The notes below the pieces were generated by a model. It saw only the letters and a list, made by a program, of their open reading frames with translations, was not told where the DNA came from and did not search any database. A program made the position numbers and the translations under genes. DNA of 12,381 nucleotides, from assembly GCF_000330505.1 (NCBI RefSeq), contig NW_004191842.1:168075-180455 (forward strand), written 5' to 3'. The DNA comes from Entamoeba invadens IP1. Its lineage: Eukaryota > Evosea > Mastigamoebida > Endamoebidae. Shown one piece after another: positions 1-8,820 of the stretch (position 1 is its first letter; each line of letters starts with the position of its first letter).

Positions 1-288
1 CTTTCTTGCACAAACCCCGTTGAATGACTTGACCAAGTCGTCAAAGACTAATTTGACTGCTTTTTTAGCAAGACCATCTGTGTATTCATTTGCCATAACT
101 GAGACATAAGCTTCAACTGCACGAACCAACACATCGATACCACAGTCTTCTCGAGCTTTTTTGTTGATGAGACACAGAACATTGGGTCGATGATAGCAAC
201 TGATGGAGTCAATGAATAACCCGCAAGTGGATACTTCTTGCCAGTCTCCGTGTCTGAAATGACAGAAAATGGAGTGACTTCAGACGCC
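1..288 (-). pseudogene. ADHE-type alcohol dehydrogenase, Fe-ADH domain fragment (pseudogene)
   Basis: On the minus strand the segment reads as part of the C-terminal iron-dependent alcohol dehydrogenase domain of a bifunctional acetaldehyde-CoA/alcohol dehydrogenase (ADHE; the ADH2 fermentation enzyme in Entamoeba), which reduces acetyl-CoA to ethanol in the cytosol. Seen in order from position 288 downward: SEVTPFSVISDTETGKKYPL, then LTPSVAIIDP. After a frameshift near 150-156 at an A-run comes DCGIDVLVRAVEAYVSVMAN, then EYTDGLAKKAV. The family motif D-x-x-x-H supplies two iron ligands; here it is D-V-L-V-R, so the His is Arg. Only about 95 residues remain of a family protein near 870 residues. 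The upstream part is cut off at the junction with the myosin fragment and the downstream part leaves the window. Family assignment is strong; that it is a pseudogene follows from the frameshift, truncation and lost ligand. Confidence 0.85.
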
Positions 289-1771
289 ATTTCAAATGTC
301 AAAGAACTCATGAAACAAATTTGTGAGAAGTACAAGAAGGATGGCAAGAGTGAACACTGAAGAATTCAAGTTTGGTAAGACCAAGATTTTCTTCAAGGTT
401 TGTGTTCTTGATGAAATTGAAGAGAGGAGAAGAGTCGATGAGGAACCGCAACTAAGGACAAAGAAATTGAAGCTTTGAAGAAGAAACTTGCTGAAGAAAT
501 TGCAAAGAGAGAAGCCGCTGAGAAGGCACTTTCTGAGATGAAAATCAAGAACGTCGACTTGGAAGCTTTTGTTTAAAAGCTTAAAGAAGATATCGAGTCA
601 AAGAATGTAGCACTTGAAGAGGGCTGATATGAAGTCACAAGAAGACCCAAAACACATTGAGGAACTTCAAGGTGATATCAAGAGAGGAAAGGAAGACTTG
701 AGCAAGTTAACCAATGAGTACAAGAAACTTAAAGCCGATAATCAAAGACTCCAAGATCAAATTACTGAACACAAAGCGACTATTGTTAAGAAGGATAGTG
801 TCATCACTGAGTTGAACAAAGACATTGAAAATAAGGAAGGCGAAATTTCTGACTTGAAGAACAAGCTAGAAGCCGAAGAAAACAACTCAAAGGATCTTGA
901 GACAATTGCACGAAAAGGAAGACGACATTGCTTATTTGGAGAAGGAGGTTGTTGTGTTGAAAGATCAAAACACTCGACTTGATGCTGCTAAGAAGATATG
1001 AAAAAGTGGTCTATCGAACGCAACGAAGATTGAGAATTATAAATCACAGATTAAAACACTTGAAGCACAAAAGAAGATGGCTTTGGACGACAAAGCGGAG
1101 GCCGAGAAGACTGCCGCGGACCAATCCGATAGAAGAAAGAAGATGGAAGACCAAGTTAAAGCACTCAATGCATAACTCTCATAATTTAAAGTCCAAGTCA
1201 GTGCACCAGTTTCAGTCGCTCAAGAAGAAGAGAAGAACATGTTGAATGCAAGAATTGTTGAAATTCAAACTCAACCCGATGAAGAAAGACAGAAATCTGG
1301 CAATGCAGATGCTGTTCGAAAGGCTAATTCACAGAAGGAACTTGAGAAGGAGAGAGCAATGAAACAAGAAGCCGACAAGGAAACTCAAAAACTTAGAGTT
1401 AAAGTCACCGATTCAAAAGCTAAATTGGTGGATGCTGGTGCTACTGGAGCTTCTATTGCTAAATTGAAAGCAAAATATGAAACAGAATTGGAAGGAATCG
1501 AAATGGAAAAGAAAAAAGCACAAAACGCGGCTGCTAAAGCTAAGAAACAAGCTAAACAGTATACCAGAAAGGTTGAAGAGGCTGAGAGAAAGCTTGTAGA
1601 ATTTGAACGGAAAGAATCCACATTCAACACTCAAATTGGTAAGACACAAGCCGATTTGAAAAAACACAACAACCAGTCAGAGACGGCCAATTGAGAATTG
1701 TTGAGTTGGAAGATCAAGTCAGAAAGGCCGGTGAAGATTTGACAACAAACAACTTGAAGTTGATCGGGTGA
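289..1771 (+). pseudogene. Myosin II heavy chain fragment: motor end plus coiled-coil rod (pseudogene)
   Basis: This is a conventional myosin heavy-chain piece, the actin-based motor subunit whose rod dimerises into filaments. About 340-400 encodes the end of the motor/converter (NTEEFKFGKTKIFFK, matching the family's ...GxTKIFF...). From about 450 to 1771 a long Glu/Lys-rich coiled coil follows, e.g. KEIEALKKKLAEEIAKREAA and IVELEDQVRKAGEDL. Reading requires frame changes near 345, 440, 615, 910, 1000 and 1688. In-frame stops occur near 573 (TAA) and at about 1172 and 1181 (both TAA). Stretches 614-910 and 1030-1690 stay open longest. The IQ/neck region expected between the converter and the rod is not seen, so an internal deletion is likely. 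Homology fades around 1771. It lies back to back with the ADHE fragment with no spacer. With this many lesions a functional gene is excluded unless the sequence is poor. Confidence 0.85.
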
Positions 1772-2158
1772 GTGCAATTACTTTTGAATCTAAGAACAAT
1801 CCGATTCAAGTAAAACATGAAATGACAAGGATAAATAATTATTACTTTGTTTTTTAGTTTTTTTAAATTAAAATCTAGTTAAATACAAGAGTCAAGTTTT
1901 TTAAAAATATAATATTTTTATTATTTTTTTATAATTTAATTTCAACTAGATGCCTTGAGTCTTTGAAAGATGGGCTCTAACTTATAGTTTTACTTAGAGT
2001 TTATGGGTAGACTCTAATAATTCCACAAGAAATGCTTTTGAAAACAATTTTCATTTAGTGATGGATCTTTCCGATGACAAAAAAGATTGGTGATGTACTA
2101 TTTTTGATAGGAAACCGGGGTTTTTGTCACAAATCAATACAAATTGATTAAGTCATTT
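1772..2158. other. AT-rich spacer, no gene seen
   Basis: This is low-complexity A/T-rich DNA with many short poly-T and poly-A runs and stops in all frames. Weak coding-like text may continue from the myosin fragment to about 1830, but I cannot support it. No RNA gene or further repeat was recognised. Confidence 0.5.
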
Positions 2159-2179
2159 TTACTTTATCTGTACAGGGGT

Positions 2180-2216
2180 GTAACTGAACATCTAAATACA
2201 CAACCTAATACTAAAC
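2180..2216 (+). repeat. Left inverted arm of the 2173-2900 element
   Basis: It reads GTAACTGAACAT, then TAAAT, ACAAC, AAT and TAAAC blocks separated by one or two mismatched bases relative to the reverse complement of 2868-2904 (30/37 identical, no gaps). The mismatches do not fall on third codon positions, so the symmetry is not a conserved coding sequence. Confidence 0.6.
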
Positions 2217-2472
2217 ACAGTGTTTTTGAAAATGCCAATTGATTGGTTTAATTTTTTATTGTTTTATGAACAAAAGGGGGTAATTAAAAATAAAATTTCA
2301 ATAAAAATAACAAATGAAATAAAACCAAATTTATCATTAAAAATGTTCATTGGATTAATATTGAGTGTCTCATTTCACGACGATTACAACTTTTTGATGA
2401 TTAAATTTGGTACATTTAGTCTTTACACATTTTGTTTTCTTTTTGATATTTTTTGTGTTAACAATATTATAT

Positions 2473-2700
2473 TTACATCATTTGTATCATCAATAATTTT
2501 AAGTCTTCTTGACAAAAAGTTGTACCAAAATCAAGACAGAGTTCTTCTTTACCAATATTTTCTTCAAATATATTGAAGTTGCCAGTCAAGTATTCATTAA
2601 CATCAACTTCACGAATTTCACATATTTGAGATGTGAAGTCGGCATTATAAAAAAGATGCGGCGAATCGTCGCAATCAATTACGTGAATGTTTTTCTTCAT
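2473..2700 (-). CDS. Hypothetical 75-codon reading frame inside the 2173-2900 element
   Basis: An ATG-started frame on the minus strand ends with TAA. It has a balanced residue mix, including acidic stretches such as EIREVDVNEYLTGNF, unlike the Phe/Ile/Lys/Asn text of neighbouring non-coding DNA, and the local base composition is a little less AT-rich. I recognise no domain. A second minus-strand frame (2746-2931) lies just upstream and overlaps the inverted arm. The two could be exons or a broken gene, but no convincing Entamoeba-type intron (GTTTGT...TAG) joins them. It may be a captured gene scrap inside a transposable element, or chance. Confidence 0.2.
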   Translation of the reverse strand: MKKNIHVIDCDDSPHLFYNADFTSQICEIREVDVNEYLTGNFNIFEENIGKEELCLDFGTTFCQEDLKLLMIQMM

Positions 2701-2867
2701 GTAAATATACAGTTTTACAGATCGATTTTGTTTGTTCTATTTTTATTATTTTATTTCAGGATGCCGATTCAGAATAGATCCAACAATTTTTAATAATTTT
2801 TGGGGGTAAAATTGTTGATCATCCATATTTAGATTATTAAAAGCCAATTTTAGTAAATTAAGAGTAA

Positions 2868-2904
2868 GTTTATGATTCAGTTGTAAATTTATATGTTCAG
2901 TTAC
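2868..2904 (-). repeat. Right inverted arm of the 2173-2900 element
   Basis: The reverse complement matches 2180-2216 at 30 of 37 positions. It is followed outward by TTTATCTGTA rather than by the ACCCCTGTA expected if it mirrored the left end. Confidence 0.6.
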
Positions 2905-2914
2905 TTTATCTGTA

Positions 2915-3572
2915 GAACTTAAAAAATACATTTAAAAGTGGCGAGAAGAGGAAGCGAGAAATAGCGTTAAAATTTATTTACAATTATATTTTGTTAATAA
3001 AACATGTTTTTGAATTATTTAAAAATAAATTAAATTATTGGTTCGTTTTTTGCAATTAGTTATTGAACTAACAAGTAATAACCCCTTGTTGATGTTTTTC
3101 TATCTTGTCATTGCTTTTTCTAATTATAAATTGGTGTTTTTGCTTCAATGTTTAACGTTTTAATATTAAATAGTGCCATCTTTTGATAATTGGTTGATAA
3201 TGTATTAATTATTATATACTGGTTCTGTTTTTGGATCTTATTATTGTTTTTGTATAATAGTTTCTTTTAGTAGTATTATTATAGTTATTATATAGTTTTT
3301 TGTTTAAATAAACATTGTTTTTATATAGTTATTTTATAATAATTTTATATATAGTTGTTTTATCGTTAATAGAAACTGTATAGTAACGATTGTCTAAGTT
3401 TCGTTCTTAATTTGCTTTTACAGTAAAAATTCAATCGATGTGTGGTTTTGACCAATCAAAAGTGGCCTAAACACCGATGGAATATAATGATTTCCCAAAT
3501 TTTTAGAACTAAAACCCGCAATATAAATGTCGATTGCAAATTTGTTTTAATTTCCAAAAAGCAATAACTTGG
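2915..3572. other. AT-rich spacer with recurrent TATAGTT words
   Basis: No gene is seen. Between about 3200 and 3400 the plus strand is T-rich with recurring ATATAGTT-like words, probably simple-sequence drift. A slightly less AT-rich stretch at 3425-3560 has no open frame of note. Confidence 0.5.
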
Positions 3573-3642
3573 TAGAGTACCGTGAAAAATCACTGCGGCG
3601 TGAAATATTACTGCGAATTGTTATTGGGCAAATAATGTTATT
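3573..3642 (+). repeat. Left terminal inverted repeat (with TA) of the 1.88 kb element
   Basis: TAGAGTAC is followed by TGAAAAATCACTGCGGCG (3583-3600) and its tandem variant TGAAATATTACTGCGAAT (3601-3618), then TGTTATTG and AATAATGTTATT. It matches the reverse complement of 5386-5457 with mismatches at 3581-3582 and a small indel near 3626-3632. Confidence 0.9.
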
Positions 3643-5455
3643 GTTGCTTATAAAACATAAAAAAATAATCAACTTTGTAAAAATGTTATATAATATGGCT
3701 ATCAATTAAAACAAGGGTAAATTCGTAAAAACGAACATTCCAAACAACTCAAACTATATATTGGTTTTTATTTCATAGTTTTTAACAATTTATAACATAT
3801 AATACGAAACAATACATCAAACATAATAACAAAAACGAATAAATTAAAACATCGAAAATTTGAATAAATAGTCCACCTTTTGGACATTATTATTTGAAAT
3901 TTGATTTCTGCTCAGCTAGTCGTTAATTTTTGTTGGGAATATTGAAATTAATAACTCCAATTGAATAAACTTAAATTACCATTATAATCAATATGTTTTA
4001 ACATAATAATAATATAAAAACACACAGAATTATCAACTCGAATTATTAAGATCGAATAAATGTTTCAACTTCGAAATTATTATAACAACACAAATTGTAA
4101 TACAATAAACATAAACAAAATATAAAAACACGTTATAAACATATCATATTGATAAATTTATTAAATATAAATCAATTTGATGATAACAAACGGTTAACGA
4201 GCGTGGGTTTTTCAAATGGTCGAAAATTTAATCACACCAATTTAAAATTTAAATAATTTGTTGAAATGAAAGAATTAAGTTGTTTGGGGTTCTGGTGTAT
4301 TAACCCTTTTAAAATAATGATAATGTATAATAAAATTATCCATAATTAATCGACTAGTTTAATTATATGATAATAATTATTAAAAATAGTTTCACATTTA
4401 AAAAAATAAATTATAATTTATTGTTGTTTTACTAATAATTTTTGTTATTGATATGTTGATGTTAATTTATAATACACGTTAATTAACCATTTCACTTGTT
4501 TATTGTTTATTATATTTTAATTAAATTTATACTATAATAATAGTTCATTGTTTGATTTATTTGATGTGAATTGTGATTGTATTTTCAAAACATTTCACAA
4601 TCAAAATAGCCAGTGATCATACAACCAACATGTCAAGTATTTACTAAACGATTTCGATATTACAGATGTTGTTATGAAATACATAATTATATTGTTTATT
4701 GATTTTGTTTTTAAACCATTTTTGTGTCATGGTGTGACGGGTTAGATTCTTTCTTTAATTTTTTTACTTAAAAAAATCAACGACTTTCATAAAACATCTA
4801 CAAGACATTGAGTAATGATTTTTCAAATAACGGATCATTATAAAATTAACCAAGGAATTCACTTTATACATCAGAATGAAATTATATTGTTAAGTGATTA
4901 TTTGGTAACAAAAATTATAAGAACGATTTTTTATTTATAATTTTTAATCTTTAACAACAATACAATATTGAGCAAAACTTTATTGTTAAAATGTATTCAT
5001 ATTTTGGCAGAGATATCGACTGTTCAATAAAATTATATTTCATAAATTGATGTAACGAATAAATCAATATCAATTATTAGTACATTTATTCACATTTTGA
5101 AAATATCAAAACAAATTTTTACTTGATAAAATAATTTTTGGATATGTGAAACTATAATTTAGAATTTGTCTTTTTGTAATAACAAAAAATTTAAAACCGT
5201 TTTGTTTTTCAATTAGAAAAGGAAAAAACAAAACCCTCATAAAAAGTATATAAAAACACCATTATTTCTTCTTAACACAATCTGTTGACTTAGCCTCAAA
5301 AAAATTTGTAATACAAAATTATCGTTTTTTGTTTTAACAGCTTCGAATAACAAAAAAATTTAACCCAAAATGTTTTAAAACCCTTAATAACATTATTTTT
5401 GGACAATAACAATTCGCAGTAATATTTCACGCCGCAGTGATTTTTCAACGTACTC
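3575..5455. mobile_element. 1.88 kb non-autonomous TIR element, TA target duplication
   Basis: The element begins GAGTAC and ends GTACTC, with TA on both sides (3573-3574 and 5456-5457), as expected for Tc1/mariner/pogo insertions. The ends are ~70-bp inverted repeats differing by only a few substitutions and one 2-bp indel. The interior is A/T-rich with stops in all frames and no transposase motif, so the element must depend on a transposase supplied in trans. Each end contains two tandem 18-bp units that look like paired transposase-binding sites. It is large for a MITE. I do not recognise the family. Confidence 0.85.
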
Positions 5456-5457
5456 TA
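5386..5457 (-). repeat. Right terminal inverted repeat (with TA) of the 1.88 kb element
   Basis: This is the reverse complement of the left repeat. The paired 18-bp units lie at 5430-5447 and 5412-5429, and the end GTACTC is followed by TA at 5456-5457. Confidence 0.9.
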
Positions 5458-5726
5458 ATAAAATATTATAAAAAGAAAAAATGTCAAACAAAAATCAATT
5501 CAAAAAAGATAAGAAAAGAATAGCAGAAAATGCTCCTCTCAAAATATAGAACTTAACTTGAAAATGAAAAATAAAAAAATAATATTTTTAAAATAAATTA
5601 TGATTATTCTTAAACAAAAAAACAATTGATAATATAAACTAATCTTGTATTTAACAAAAGTATTTTGACGAAACCAAGGCAGTAACCAAACCATACGGCC
5701 ATACATTATTATCCAAAAAAGACCAA

Positions 5727-7279
5727 CTAATCAATAAAAAAATGAGAAAATCTGGCCCCTAAATCAGTGTCTTGACCGATAAGTTCGATTCCTTTCGAAT
5801 TAAGTTCTTGTTTAGTCTGGAGCAAATCTTGGAGTTGTTGCTCGACGTCTTTTAACTGGTTAACAAGTTGTTGGATTTCGACTTGGTTTTGAGTCAAAGT
5901 TTGTGTCACGTCACCCATTCATTCTCTTTCTGTCAACAATGGTGGCACTTCTTCAAACGTAGCAATTGTTCTAACATCATAGGTTGATGGGTATTCTTCA
6001 TCTTGTTGTATTTGACTTTTTTCAAACAATGTTTGAAGTATATTTCCTGCAGTTGGATCCCGGAACATAGCATGTGCCCAACAGTTTGTTATAGTATCTT
6101 TTTTCACGTTGTTTGCCCAACAACATAATGCAATTTTAATTGCTTCATCAACTTGTATTTTGGGAGGTGTGTAAACAGTTCCATCAGTTTTTGCCTTTTT
6201 CCAACTTTCAATACATCTCACCATCAGTTGTATTCTGTAATAGGTTTTAAAGGAGTTAATGATACCCGCATTGCAGGGTTGAAACTCTGATGTTGTTTTG
6301 GGAGGGAGTCATTGAACTGTAATATGGGTCAAACGAACTTTGTACATGTGCTGATTCTTGTCGTTCTTCTTGATGTATATATAGTTTTTCATCTTCCATT
6401 CTTTCAGTCAAGTAAAGCAACAATTTATGTGAAGGAGCGTTGTCTACTAACAAGTAAATGAACCTGTCACGTTCGATAAGTTCCTTGTCCCATTGGAGTA
6501 ACCATTTTTGAAACAGGTTTGTTGTCATCCACGCGCTTTTCTGTGAAAAGTAATAATCTTTTAGTTCTGGATTTTTTCTTATCCAATGTGGAGTCTCTGG
6601 TTTGCCAATAAAGAGAAGTTTTTTCTTTTCACCTGACAAGGAACAACATACCATCATTGTCAAACGTTCTTTGTCTTCTTTGACTCCATGAGCCTTGATA
6701 CTCTTTTTTTGCAAGTGTTCTTTTTGGCATTAAGCGGTAAAACAATGCTGTTTCATCAGCATTCCATACATCTTCTGGATTGAACAACTCGATTTCATGT
6801 CTCAAAAGGTCCAACTCAGCTGTATACTTGTTCATATCAACAGAGTTTGCTTCACCATGTTTTGTGGCGACATGAATTCCTCTTCTTAAACATAGTTTAG
6901 AAAGCCACCCTGCTGAGCATTTAAAATCCTCTATCACATTTTCTTTGCAGAAATCTATTGCCATTAAACTTAATAATTGACAGTTGATTGGAATGTTGTT
7001 ATCTGCTAAATCATCCAAGTATTGGATTATCACTTCTTCCAAAGCTGGGTGCAAAACTCTCCTAAAAACCTTTCTATCTTTTCTGTCGCCGTCTATTTCA
7101 AATTTTGAATTAAAAATTCTTTTTATTGTTTCTGTTGATACTTTCCTTTTCTATTTTATTGAAACCACATTAATTATTTCGACTGCAGAAATATCTGGTT
7201 GTTCTTCATGCCATTCAAAAACTTTTTTCCCAAGAACAGTAAGATACACGTTTTCTTTCTTTTTTTGTTCAAAAGCCAT
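5727..7279 (-). pseudogene. pogo/Tigger-like DDE transposase (CENP-B HTH + DDE_1), inactivated
   Basis: The ATG at 7279-7277 starts MAFEQKKKENVYLTVLGKK. An N-terminal psq-type helix-turn-helix follows (...VSTETIKRIF...), then a CENP-B-type DNA-binding domain ending CSAGWLSKLCLRRGI, then a DDE_1 catalytic domain: NADETALFYRLMPKRTL (first Asp), LLVDNAPSHK (second Asp), LPPKTTSEFQPCNAGIINSF (third position). Such enzymes cut and paste TA-targeting elements in the nucleus. Lesions: TAG at codon 43 (7151-7153); one extra base in an A7 run near 6705; another near 6355-6365; TGA at 6309-6311 just before LPP; TGA at 5919-5921. The third acidic residue is Asn (codon 6270-6272). About 517 codons in total is normal for the family. 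The last ~63 codons form a Gln/Leu heptad coiled coil in the same frame. No flanking inverted repeats were found. Confidence 0.9.
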
Positions 7280-7360
7280 TACAATTAAAAAAAATTATCT
7301 GGAAAAAATACAATACAATTCAATCATAGCAATGACAATGACAATATTGTTTTAAAAATG

Positions 7361-8014
7361 AAAACAGAGAAAACGATGTCATCTACAGCAACAGCAAATA
7401 TCGAGTTTGATTAAATATACGACGTTATTGATTACTACACACCAATCACAACTATATATTTTAAAGAGATGAACATCGACCTCTACAAGTCGACAATACA
7501 GCCAATTGAGAATGTGTTGGAAGTCTTAGATCTTTTCAATATATGCAGACAACCAGCCTAGTGTCTTTATCAAATATTTTAAGGTGAATCATCAATGACC
7601 TCACACCACAACTTGTTTTGGAAGTTTGAGCTGATTGGAATAACAACCGCCAGCATTCCGTGAAGTCCCACAAACTGAAGTCACATTAGACATTGATTCA
7701 ACTAGGATTCTGAATGTCTCGACTAAAGACGAGACAACAGGAACGAAGAACAAGATCATAATTACAAACGACTAGTGAAGACTCTCAAATAAGCAAATCG
7801 ACAAAATGGCAGGAGAAACAGAAAAGTCCAAGGCGGGGACGACAAGATGAAAGAACTTTTCGAGGTTTAGAATGGACTTAAACCTTCTGCTACTGTGTAA
7901 CAACACAGTGAACAAATCATTTTCTTCAAGGTTATCAACAGAAGACAATGCAGCACAGAAACCGATGTCAAAAACGCACTTGAGTTGTAGGTTGACAAGA
8001 ACCAATAAGCACTA
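7361..8014 (+). pseudogene. HSP70 chaperone fragment with internal deletion (pseudogene)
   Basis: This is the remnant of a cytosolic-type HSP70, the ATP-driven folding chaperone. In order: SSTATANIEFD, then DYYTPITTIYFKEMNIDLYK and STIQPIENVLE from the end of the nucleotide-binding domain. At about 7531 it jumps directly to SIYADNQPSVFIKYF and KFELIGI of the substrate-binding domain, so roughly 100 residues including the interdomain linker are missing. Then come [39 protein letters not shown] and, through several frameshifts, SRLSTEDNAA and TDVKNAL of the helical lid. In-frame stops include TAA at 7412-7414 and a tandem TAG TGA after IIITND. The C-terminal tail ends around 8014. It starts only ~80 bp beyond the start codon of the oppositely oriented transposase pseudogene. 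Confidence 0.88.
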
Positions 8015-8479
8015 AAAATCTATGTGTTTTTTCACACACACAATGCGTTGTTTTAATTCAAAACAATTAGAAAATTTAAAAAATTCACAATATTATTATT
8101 TTTCTTTATGTTTACACGTGTCGTGTATTTTTTTTCAAAAAACAATAAATGCGTTTTGGCATTTTTCTTGATTGTGGATTGTTTTACAAATTTCATCAAT
8201 TTTTTATTATTTTGCCAGAAATAAAAATAGAAAAGAAAAAAATTACACACCTTGGGAAAACCATTTTCATGACTCCACACACCGATAGAATTTTTACTGT
8301 ATATATCAGTTTACATCAATTTCCCTTTTTGTTCTTTATTTTCTTATTGTTTCTTTAGCAATTATTTAAGTTGGCAATTATATTTAATTGATTGACTATT
8401 TTTTGATTTTGCATCAGAAGTGATTTATGTTTCATGGTATTGTGTTTGTTTATTTTGTGTTTTTGTTTGTTTTTTAAAT
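8015..8479. other. AT-rich spacer, no gene seen
   Basis: T-rich plus-strand DNA between the HSP70 fragment and the next element. Open frames on both strands here are Phe/Leu/Ile or Lys/Asn low-complexity text without domains. Confidence 0.5.
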
Positions 8480-8542
8480 TATAGGGGTGTGATAAACTGG
8501 TTGTAAATGATCAATCACTTGTCGATTTTGGTAGAACTTCCA
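8480..8542 (+). repeat. Left terminal inverted repeat of the 2.65 kb element
   Basis: It starts TATAGGGGTGTGATAAACTG and runs to GGTAGAACTTCCA. It is identical to the reverse complement of 11073-11135 except at 8517 (A against C). Confidence 0.93.
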
Positions 8543-8820
8543 GAACAAAAACAAGTCATTTTTAACTTTTAACAATCTTTTCCTTGTGTATAAAGAAAAA
8601 GGAAAACCCTATAATGCACTTTTGGGAATAAGAAAAAAATGTAAGTTTTTGACTTATATTTTTAGATATTCTATTTAAAATTAATTATTTTTAGGCTTTT
8701 TCATATTAATTAAAATAGAAAACAACGAAAGTTGAACTAATATTCATTTAAAATACATGATCCATAATTATGTTCGATGAGCTGATTAAATTTGCATATT
8801 CTCCAATTTATCTATTTAGT

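Larger units (their letters stand above)
2173..2900. mobile_element. Candidate ~0.73 kb non-autonomous DNA element with degenerate inverted ends
   Basis: The left end is CAGGGGTGTAACTGAACAT directly after a TA, a Tc1/mariner-like start. The matching right end is the inverted ATGTTCAG. Inverted arms at 2180-2216 and 2868-2904 align without gaps at 30 of 37 positions. A 14-bp direct repeat (TTACTTTATCTGTA) lies at 2159-2172 and at 2901-2914, so it abuts the left end and overlaps the right arm by four bases. The expected outer right end (ACCCCTG) is missing. No transposase motif is visible inside. Either the right terminus has decayed or been rearranged, or this is an unusual insertion with a long duplication. 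A chance origin is not excluded but the gap-free arm alignment argues against it. Confidence 0.5.

Noticed and set aside
1385..1667. Minus-strand frames opposite the myosin rod
   Set aside because: They are antisense shadows of the coiled-coil coding sequence.
2220..2576. Plus-strand frame rich in Phe/Leu/Ile inside the 0.73 kb element
   Set aside because: The composition is that of translated T-rich DNA; no domain, and it overlaps the inverted arm.
2700..2760. Possible short intron (GTTTGT...TTTCAG on the plus strand)
   Set aside because: Only ~30 bases long, shorter than typical introns, and not between supported coding segments.
5481..5549. 22-codon ATG frame (MSNKNQFKKDKKRIAENAPL...)
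   Set aside because: Too short to distinguish from chance in A-rich DNA and no supporting signal.
6984..7355. Plus-strand 123-codon frame over the transposase start
   Set aside because: It is the antisense shadow of the transposase N-terminus, whose domain motifs are clear on the minus strand.
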